A stretch of 58,743 nt of DNA from Marinobacter excellens HL-55 (lineage in GTDB: Bacteria; Pseudomonadota; Gammaproteobacteria; Pseudomonadales; Oleiphilaceae): assembly GCA_001314845.1 (NCBI GenBank), contig LJZQ01000026.1, positions 1 through 58,743 on the forward strand, read 5' to 3'. The notes under the pieces are model-generated. The model ran no database searches. It was not told the origin of the DNA and was given only the letters and a program-made list of their open reading frames with translations. Each line of letters begins with the position of its first letter. Position 1 is the first letter of the stretch. Shown here piece by piece: positions 52,453 through 58,743 of the stretch. The position numbers and the translations under genes were made by a program.

Positions 52453-54612
52453 ATGACATTGTCAGCTACGGACCGAAAAGCCCCGGGTGAATCGCAAGAG
52501 ACCTTATCAATGACATCGTTGCGCAGAACTCCAAAGCTTGATGACGGTACCCCCGAAGAAAAGCGTCGTGAAATAGCGCTGTACTTCACCAACACGTTCG
52601 ACACCTACACACGTTTGTTTGACTGTCTCGCAGATGACGCGGGCTTTTATCAAAAATCCATACCTCTGAGACACCCGCTTATTTTCTATCTCGGCCACAC
52701 CGCGACTTTTTTCGTTAACAAGCTGACGTTGGCCAAACTGTTACCCGAGCGCCTTGACCCTCGCATGGAATCGACCTTTGCTGTCGGTGTGGACGAAATG
52801 AGCTGGGATGATCTCAATGACGATCATTACGACTGGCCCACCGTTGCCGAAGTCATGGATTATCGCAGCAAGGTTCGCGGCAAGGTTCTCGAACTCATCG
52901 ATACTCTGCCAATGACGTTACCGATCAACTGGGAAAGCCCCTGGTGGCCCATTGTCATGGGCATTGAGCATGAGCGTATTCATCTTGAAACGTCTTCTGT
53001 CCTGATACGCCAGCATGACCTTGCCAGAGTCAGGCCGCAACCTCAGTGGGCCCCCAATCACGAGACCGGCGAAGCACCAGAAAACGAATTCATCACGGTA
53101 CCCGGCGGTGACATCCGTATCGGCAAACCTTACGACGATGCCTATTACGGGTGGGACAACGAGTACGGCGAACATACCGCCAGCGTCGAAGAATTCAAGG
53201 CGAGCCAGTTCCTGGTCAGCAACCAGGAGTTCCTCGAATTTGTTGAAGATGGCGGGTACCAACAGGAGGCCTGCTGGAGTGACGAGGGGCGGGCCTGGCG
53301 ACAGTTTGCAGGGGCCAAACACCCGACTTTCTGGCGCTGGCATAATGGCTGGCAATTACGCCTGATGACCGAAGAAGTGGACATGCCCTGGGACTGGCCG
53401 GTAGAGGTCAACTTCCACGAAGCCAAAGCGTTCTGTGAATGGAAGCGGGAGCAAACCGGACAACCCATTCGCCTGCCAACAGAAGACGAGTGGTACCGGC
53501 TTTGCGCAGCCGCAGGTGTGAAAGAGGTTGGCGAAGGGCCTGCCCACGGCAATCTTCACCTGGATCACGGGGCGTCCTCCTGCCCGGTAACCCGTTTCCG
53601 CCACGGTGAATGGTTTGATGTGGTCGGTAACGTGTGGCAGTGGGTGGAAACGCCAACCTATCCTTTCGACGGTTTTAAAGTCCACCCTCTGTATGACGAC
53701 TTCACCACACCCACTTTTGACGGCCAACACAATCTGATCAAAGGCGGTTCCTGGATTTCCTCTGGTAACGAAGCCAGGCTGGCAGCGCGCTATGCGTTCC
53801 GTCGGCATTTTTTCCAGCACGCAGGTTTTCGCTACATCTCATCCGATGCGGAGGCCTCACAGCCCAATGCTTACTACGAAAGCGACCGTTTGTTAACTGA
53901 ATACGCCGAGTTTCACTTTGGTGACACCTGGTATGGTGTGGCGAATTTCCCAAAAGCCATGGCAGACCTTGCGCTCCAGGCCATGCACGGCAAACCTACC
54001 GGAAAAGCACTCGATCTTGGCTGCGCCTGCGGGCGTTCAAGCTTTGAGCTGGCCCGTCAGTTCAACCGGGTGGACGGTATCGATTTTTCAGCCAACTTTA
54101 TTCGCCTTGGCGTTGAGATGGCCGAGCAGGGATCGATCCGCTATGCCCTTGCAGAAGAGGGCGAGCTGGTGAGTTATCACACCCGCACTCTGGATGGACT
54201 CGGGTTGGCGGAATGCGCTGACAAGGTATCGTTCCAGCAGGGTGATGCCTGCAACCTGAAACCGCAACTCACCGGTTACGACCTGGTACTTGCCGCCAAC
54301 CTGATCGACAGGCTCTATAAACCCCGGCGTTTTCTGGACAGCATCCACGAGCGCATCAACGACGGCGGCATACTGGTGATTGCCTCTCCCTACACCTGGC
54401 TGGAGGAGCATACGCCCAAGGAGGAGTGGATTGGTGGCTTCAAAAAAGACGGCGAGAACCACACCACACTGGACGGGTTGAAGGAACACCTTGGCAGTCA
54501 TTTCCGGCTGGTGGGTGCGCCTCAAAAAGTGCCGTTTGTCATTCGAGAAACCCAACACAAGTTCCAACACACACTGTCTGAAGTCACTGTCTGGGAGAGG
54601 TTGCCGCGCTGA
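52453..54612 (+). CDS. ovoA: OvoA: 5-histidylcysteine sulfoxide synthase / mercaptohistidine N-methyltransferase
   Basis: The product has 719 residues from ATG 52453 (MTLSATDRKAPGES); an alternative GTG at 52393 lies further up, and a closer ATG at 52510. Order: DinB-like iron-binding domain with the triad region LGHTATFF and MGIEHERIHLETSSVLIRQ; FGE-sulfatase domain (FITVPGGDIRIGKPYDDAYYGWDNEYGEH to SWISSGNEARLAARYAFRRHFF); C-terminal SAM methyltransferase (ALDLGCACGRSSFELARQFNRVDGIDFSANFIRLG). It joins cysteine to histidine C5 with oxygen and N-methylates the product in ovothiol A synthesis. The separate sulfoxide lyase (OvoB) is not in the window. Its end overlaps the convergent next gene by 29 bases. 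Confidence 0.93.
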   Translation: MTLSATDRKAPGESQETLSMTSLRRTPKLDDGTPEEKRREIALYFTNTFDTYTRLFDCLADDAGFYQKSIPLRHPLIFYLGHTATFFVNKLTLAKLLPERLDPRMESTFAVGVDEMSWDDLNDDHYDWPTVAEVMDYRSKVRGKVLELIDTLPMTLPINWESPWWPIVMGIEHERIHLETSSVLIRQHDLARVRPQPQWAPNHETGEAPENEFITVPGGDIRIGKPYDDAYYGWDNEYGEHTASVEEFKASQFLVSNQEFLEFVEDGGYQQEACWSDEGRAWRQFAGAKHPTFWRWHNGWQLRLMTEEVDMPWDWPVEVNFHEAKAFCEWKREQTGQPIRLPTEDEWYRLCAAAGVKEVGEGPAHGNLHLDHGASSCPVTRFRHGEWFDVVGNVWQWVETPTYPFDGFKVHPLYDDFTTPTFDGQHNLIKGGSWISSGNEARLAARYAFRRHFFQHAGFRYISSDAEASQPNAYYESDRLLTEYAEFHFGDTWYGVANFPKAMADLALQAMHGKPTGKALDLGCACGRSSFELARQFNRVDGIDFSANFIRLGVEMAEQGSIRYALAEEGELVSYHTRTLDGLGLAECADKVSFQQGDACNLKPQLTGYDLVLAANLIDRLYKPRRFLDSIHERINDGGILVIASPYTWLEEHTPKEEWIGGFKKDGENHTTLDGLKEHLGSHFRLVGAPQKVPFVIRETQHKFQHTLSEVTVWERLPR

Positions 54613-55693
54613 TCAGCGCGGTCACTTCTGCATTGATTGCATCGGCGTCCACCAGTTGGTCAAACCAACGGGTGGACGCCTCATCGTTCAGCAACCCCAA
54701 CAGGGTTCCCAGTACCATGCCACGATGCACGTTATCGCCGCCCAGATTTGCGTTCATGCGCAGCGCCAACCAGGGGTCGCTCCGGTATTTGTAAGCCAGG
54801 TATAGCACCACCGGCCAGGAATCCGAAATATAGCAGGCCGATGAGTACAACCGGCCCACTACCTGGTAATCGGATAGATTTCGCTTTACCAGCCCGGCAA
54901 CATCCACGCCACGCTTGCCCTTCCCGGCTTCTGCGAAAAGCGCAGCAGCATCGTCCGGGTGGTCCATCAAGCCGCACAACAGCGATACATAGCGGTCGCA
55001 CACTTTCAGCAAAGATTCATCCGGGTGGGTTAGCGTGACATGCTGACGGCATAATGCCTGTATTTCGCTGATACTGGAGCCCCTCAGCCGTTCCGAGAAC
55101 ACCAGAGTGGCGACCGTCACCAGCCCGCCAACAGAGGGCGTATCGTGGGTGACCATGGCGCATTTTTCTGGCGGTAAACCCCGCGTCAGGTTCGCGAAAA
55201 AGCCCCGATGGTAAGACTCCGCGTAGGTGTCACGGTGAGCAGGCGGATCCTGGGTCATAAACCCGATGTAGGCATTCAAAAAGACCTGAGGGTCGTATTG
55301 ACCCAACGCACCCGACAATGAACGCATCAAAACGCGAGTGCACTGTGCATTCAAGGTATTCTCCCCGGGGCCCATTCCGTGGTGATAATGAACGTTTGGC
55401 ACACCCCAGAACTTTGCCCTGCCTTTGAGGATTACATCACCCACGATTTGCGGCGCATGCTCTCCGGCGCTCGGGCCTGAACGGCGACCTCCGCTGCTGG
55501 TTGAGTGCAACGACATGATCGATGAAGGGTGAAAATCCGGTGCGGCCTCAAACCGTTGAATACCGCCCGGGAAAGCCTTTTCAATATCCATCGGGTTGTA
55601 ATACCAGTGCACCGGCATGGCCAGTGCATCTGCAATGAACTGGGTTCTGAGTGCGCTGGCTACTTGCTGGGAAACGGTCAGTTCCTGAATCAC
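54584..55693 (-). CDS. ADP-ribosylglycohydrolase-fold protein
   Basis: The 369-residue protein has the ARH fold pattern: RTQFIADALAMPVHWYYNP at the start, NTLNAQCTRVLMRSL, CYISDSWPVVLYLAYKYRSDPWLALRMNANLGGDNVHRGMVLGTLLGLL near the end. Standard ARH enzymes have GGDTDS at the last motif to bind magnesium; here it reads GGDNVHRG, so the canonical metal site appears altered. Activity on ADP-ribose is therefore doubtful. It is convergent with ovoA and overlaps its 3' end. Confidence 0.82.
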   Translation of the reverse strand: MIQELTVSQQVASALRTQFIADALAMPVHWYYNPMDIEKAFPGGIQRFEAAPDFHPSSIMSLHSTSSGGRRSGPSAGEHAPQIVGDVILKGRAKFWGVPNVHYHHGMGPGENTLNAQCTRVLMRSLSGALGQYDPQVFLNAYIGFMTQDPPAHRDTYAESYHRGFFANLTRGLPPEKCAMVTHDTPSVGGLVTVATLVFSERLRGSSISEIQALCRQHVTLTHPDESLLKVCDRYVSLLCGLMDHPDDAAALFAEAGKGKRGVDVAGLVKRNLSDYQVVGRLYSSACYISDSWPVVLYLAYKYRSDPWLALRMNANLGGDNVHRGMVLGTLLGLLNDEASTRWFDQLVDADAINAEVTALISAATSPRQ

Positions 55694-55783
55694 GGCTATC
55701 CCCGAGTAATGTGCTTGAACGTTCTTACGGACAAAACAGCGAATCAGGGCAATGCAGAAACTCGCATCTGGATAGCCGGTGCA

Positions 55784-56272
55784 CTACAAGAACTGCCGGA
55801 TCACCTCGTACTCCCGCTCGATCTTGGCGTGAGAATCCTCAGCCAAAAACCTCGCTATCTTACGGCCAAGAAACGGCACCTCGCAAAGCACCGACAAAGC
55901 CACATAATTGATACACCGATCGGCGTTACCCACCAGACGCATCACGCCTTTTATGCGCGCTGGCACACCGTCAATTCTGACCCGGAACTCGCAGTGCCAT
56001 TCGCCGTCATCCTTCTTGAACCAATGCTCCTCCTGACGAACCCGATTCCACTCCCGATGGAAGCTGGCGAGCACACCGGGTACCGGCGCAGAGGTGGTCA
56101 TTTCCCGCTCGATGACCAGCTTGCCGGCGGAATCATCCTTTGTCAGCTCCGCCACTCGCACGTTGCGAGAACCCAACTTTTCATTTTTCTGGTGGATCCG
56201 GGTTTCGCAGAAGAAGTTCTCAATCACCTGATCAAGCCCGGCATCGTAGGCATGCTCCAGAGTCAGCTCCAT
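55784..56272 (-). CDS. DUF2505 (START/SRPBCC-like) protein
   Basis: The 162-residue cytoplasmic protein has MELTLEHAYDAGLDQVIENFFCETRIHQKNEKLGSRNVRVAELTKDD, VIEREMTTSAPVP and the C-terminal FLGRKIARFLAEDSHAKIEREYEVIRQFL, the DUF2505 pattern of a helix-grip lipid-binding-like fold. Same strand as the ARH-like gene, 90 bases upstream of it. Function unknown. GGAGGCG lies just before the ATG. Confidence 0.85.
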   Translation of the reverse strand: MELTLEHAYDAGLDQVIENFFCETRIHQKNEKLGSRNVRVAELTKDDSAGKLVIEREMTTSAPVPGVLASFHREWNRVRQEEHWFKKDDGEWHCEFRVRIDGVPARIKGVMRLVGNADRCINYVALSVLCEVPFLGRKIARFLAEDSHAKIEREYEVIRQFL

Positions 56273-56465
56273 ATTCGCCTCCTGTTAAGTAGTATTTATT
56301 GTTGCTGCAGTTGCCCGCCCCAGCATTGGCCGCCCGTGCGGAAGACGCGGGCGTGGAGGCCAGACCGATTGGTTCACACTTCAGCGCTGTTAAGCCGGCG
56401 TTGCGGGCAGTATCATGGGCGCTCAAAACTCACACCGACCCGCCCCGGGCTGACAGGAGACAACC

Positions 56466-57815
56466 ATGCGCAATGCCGACCTGGTCGCACGAGACCTGAA
56501 ATCTGTCTGGCACCCCTGTACCCAGATGAAAGACCACGAATCACTGCCACTGATCCCCATCAAACGGGGCGAAGGCGTGTGGGTGGAGGATTTTGAAAGC
56601 AACCGATACATCGATGCCGTCAGCTCCTGGTGGGTCAATTTATTTGGCCATGCCAACCCGCGCATCAACTCTGCGATTCAAGAACAGATCGGCCAGCTGG
56701 AGCACGTCATCCTGGCGGGATTCACCCATGAGCCCGTGGTCAACTTGTCTGAGCGACTGATTGAGGTCACACCGGAAGGCCTGAACAAGTGCTTTTACGC
56801 CGACAATGGCTCCTCCGCCATCGAAGCCGCTCTGAAAATGAGCTATCACTACTGGAAAAATCTCGGCAAGCCCGGCAAGAAAAACTTCGTTAACCTGAGC
56901 AATAGCTATCACGGCGAAACCTTGGGCGCCCTGGCACTGGGCGATGTCGCTCTTTATAAAGACACCTACCAGCCTTTGTTGATGGAAGTGATGACAGCAC
57001 CCTCACCGGATGCCTACAACAAAGAGCCCGGAGAAACCGACGAAGAGTACGCCCTGCGCCAGTTTGAGGCGATGGAGCAGCTGCTGGCAGAAAAGCATGA
57101 AGAAATCTGCGCTGTGGTGGTTGAGCCCTTGATCCAGTGCGCCGGTGGCATGCGCATGCACCACCCGATTTACCACACCAAACTGCGCGAGGCCTGCGAC
57201 CGCTACGGCGTGCACCTGCTGGCCGACGAAATCGCGGTAGGCTTTGGCCGCACGGGCACCCTGTTCGCCTGTGAGCAGGCGGGCATCACCCCGGATTTCA
57301 TGTGCCTCTCCAAGGGGCTCACCGCAGGCTACCTGCCGCTGTCTGTGGTGCTGACCACCGATAAAATTTACAACGCCTTCTACGACGACTACGAAACCAT
57401 GCGCGCCTTCCTGCACAGCCACAGCTACACCGGCAACCCCATCGGTTGCGCCGTCGCCCTGGCTACCCTGGATATTTTCCGGGATGACAACGTCATCGAA
57501 AACAACCGGCAGCTGTCCCGCTGCATGGCCGACTCCGTCGCCCACCTGGCCGACCACCCCAACGTGGGTGACATCCGCCAGCACGGCATGACCCTGGCCA
57601 TCGAAATGGTCAAAGACAAAGCCAGCAAAACACCCTTCCCCTGGCAGGAACGCCGCGGCCTGAGAGTCTACCAACACTCCCTCACCCGCCAGGCCCTGCT
57701 GCGCCCACTGGGTAACGTGGTGTACTTCATGCCCCCGTACGTGATCACCGAGGACCAGATTCGCCACCTGGCTCAGGTGGCCACAGAAGGCATCGGCATC
57801 GCGGTTAAAGGCTGA
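56466..57815 (+). CDS. bioA: Adenosylmethionine-8-amino-7-oxononanoate aminotransferase
   Basis: The 449-residue PLP enzyme has VSSWWVNLFGHANPRIN, ADNGSSAIEAALKMSYHYWKN, SYHGETLGALALGDV, LLADEIAVGFGRTGT and the PLP lysine in CLSKGLTAGYLPLS. It uses SAM as amino donor in biotin synthesis, a link to metK in the same window. The 'SSWW' motif is typical of BioA rather than other class III transaminases. AGGAGA lies before the ATG. Other bio genes are not near. Confidence 0.95.
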   Translation: MRNADLVARDLKSVWHPCTQMKDHESLPLIPIKRGEGVWVEDFESNRYIDAVSSWWVNLFGHANPRINSAIQEQIGQLEHVILAGFTHEPVVNLSERLIEVTPEGLNKCFYADNGSSAIEAALKMSYHYWKNLGKPGKKNFVNLSNSYHGETLGALALGDVALYKDTYQPLLMEVMTAPSPDAYNKEPGETDEEYALRQFEAMEQLLAEKHEEICAVVVEPLIQCAGGMRMHHPIYHTKLREACDRYGVHLLADEIAVGFGRTGTLFACEQAGITPDFMCLSKGLTAGYLPLSVVLTTDKIYNAFYDDYETMRAFLHSHSYTGNPIGCAVALATLDIFRDDNVIENNRQLSRCMADSVAHLADHPNVGDIRQHGMTLAIEMVKDKASKTPFPWQERRGLRVYQHSLTRQALLRPLGNVVYFMPPYVITEDQIRHLAQVATEGIGIAVKG

Positions 57816-57828
57816 AGGACGACCGCCC

Positions 57829-58560
57829 ATGCGCATACCCAGAATCTTCACCGGCAGCCCCCTTCAGGTGGGCAGCCAGTGTGAACTCGACGACAACGCC
57901 GCCAACCACGTTGGCCGGGTACTGCGTATGCAACCCGGCCAGGAACTGCGCCTGTTCAACAACGATGGCCAGGACTACAGCGCCACCATCACCCAGGCCG
58001 GCAAAAAGAACGTCACCGTCGAGATCCTTGCGACAGAAGAAAACCGGACCGAATCCCCCCTAAGCATCGTACTGGGCCAAACCCTATCCAAAGGCGACCG
58101 CATGGACTACGCTGTGCAAAAAGCCGTGGAAATGGGCGTCACCACCATCGTGCCGCTGACCACTGAACGCTCCGAAGTCAAGCTCAAAGGCGACCGGGAA
58201 GAAAAACGCCTGCGCCACTGGCAACAAGTCGCCATCAGCGCCGCCGAACAATGCGGCCGCGCCCGTGTGCCAGACATACTGCCGGTAATGACCGTGCCCG
58301 AGTGGCTGGCGTACAGAACCTGCGACCTGCGACTGGTCCTGCACCACCGCACCGAGCAATCCCTGAACACACTGAGCAAGCCTGCCAACATCGCCCTGAT
58401 GATCGGCCCGGAAGGTGGCCTTAGCGCCGACGAAATCACCCTGGCAGAGCAAAACGGCTTTCTGCCAGTCGCGCTTGGACCCCGCGTTCTGCGCACCGAA
58501 ACCGCGCCGGTGGCGGCTCTGGCGTTGTGCCAGTGGTTGTGGGGAGACATCGGCCATTGA
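57829..58560 (+). CDS. rsmE: 16S rRNA (uracil(1498)-N3)-methyltransferase RsmE
   Basis: The 243-residue SPOUT enzyme has an N-terminal PUA-like part (RIFTGSPLQVG...HVGRVLRMQPGQELRLFNNDG) and the knotted SAM site LMIGPEGGLSADEI and LGPRVLRTETAPVAAL. It methylates U1498 of 16S rRNA. It starts 13 bases after bioA and is probably co-transcribed. Confidence 0.95.
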   Translation: MRIPRIFTGSPLQVGSQCELDDNAANHVGRVLRMQPGQELRLFNNDGQDYSATITQAGKKNVTVEILATEENRTESPLSIVLGQTLSKGDRMDYAVQKAVEMGVTTIVPLTTERSEVKLKGDREEKRLRHWQQVAISAAEQCGRARVPDILPVMTVPEWLAYRTCDLRLVLHHRTEQSLNTLSKPANIALMIGPEGGLSADEITLAEQNGFLPVALGPRVLRTETAPVAALALCQWLWGDIGH

Positions 58561-58674
58561 GACTTGTGGCCCAGAAAGGGAATCTTGCGGGCATCGCAGT
58601 CATTGACAGATATGGCGGTGAACAACATTATCCGTGTCTGACAAGACTTGGCCGACTACCCCTAAGCCGGGGCG

Positions 58675-58743
58675 GCTGGTCGGGGGACAGGTTTCCAAAA
58701 CCTTGCGGAGCCATGGATGGCGGAGCAGAGCGTACATGGACGT
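58675..58743. repeat. Structured inverted-repeat element, copy E (cut by window end, reverse orientation)
   Basis: Read on the minus strand, the core from the window end is ACG-TCCA-TGTA, CGCTCTGCTCCGCCA-TCCA-TGGC and TCCGCAAGG, nearly the same as the beginning and end of copy C. It is followed by an arm with GGTTTTGGAAACC. The pairing arm is outside the window, so the left boundary is approximate. Confidence 0.65.

Noticed and set aside
55529..56596. Plus-strand frame of 355 codons across the ARH-like and DUF2505 genes
   Set aside because: It runs through two convincing minus-strand genes and into bioA; no domain is seen.

Overview
The window looks like a chromosomal segment of a marine gammaproteobacterium, most likely Marinobacter or a close relative. 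This rests on gene order and protein character (tkt-epd-pgk-fba, metK-ahcY-metF behind an ArsR/methyltransferase regulator, urtABCDE opposite allophanate hydrolase and urea carboxylase, bioA-rsmE). No database search was run. There is no rRNA, tRNA, CRISPR array, intact insertion sequence or prophage. The only mobile traces are an integrase gene cut by the left edge and several palindromic intergenic repeats.

Layout. 1-4.2 kb: integrase 5' end, then a minus-strand operon mbnP-mbnH-outer membrane barrel (copper handling), next to a remnant of a zinc-type ABC permease. 4.2-17 kb: nitrogen acquisition from urea. urtABCDE runs leftward and allophanate hydrolase plus urea carboxylase run rightward. 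The shared 338-bp control region holds a sigma-54 promoter on each side, an NtrC-like site and two GTATACAAG boxes that fit the GntR/FCD regulator encoded at 16.3 kb. 17.0-17.3 kb: a previously unmarked CsrB/RsmZ-type small RNA, with about a dozen GGA motifs, several in hairpin loops, behind a GacA/UvrY-type box. 17.4-29 kb: single genes (ComEA-like, DMT exporter, glyoxalase I, second GntR regulator, secreted protein, DUF523/DUF1722, DUF481 barrel, trhO, DsbA-like, nitronate monooxygenase, acpH, small proteins, cbpA-cbpM).

29.4-35.3 kb: an SGNH hydrolase with a membrane-anchored helical partner, then four overlapping genes: DUF3348, a MotA/ExbB-like channel with a long coiled coil, a MotB/OmpA-like stator and DUF2894. 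This is the best candidate here for an uncharacterised machine: an ion-driven, peptidoglycan-anchored complex related in architecture to MotAB and ZorAB. 35.3-41 kb: central carbon genes tkt-epd-pgk-fba. 41.1-45.9 kb: SahR-like regulator and metK-ahcY-metF (activated methyl cycle), with matching palindromic operators before the regulator and before metK. 46-48.3 kb: glnHPQ. 48.3-56.3 kb: DUF2750, SDR, MscS, then a BCCT transporter divergent from ovoA (ovothiol biosynthesis), followed by an ADP-ribosylglycohydrolase-like gene and DUF2505. 56.4-58.6 kb: bioA-rsmE.

A family of at least five long inverted-repeat elements sits between genes (15.95, 16.1, 24.3, 36.5 and 58.7 kb). Their outer arms differ completely between copies but remain complementary within each copy. 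The inner core keeps conserved single-stranded segments and small hairpins with TCC[ACG] loops. Such arm covariation points to selection on structure.
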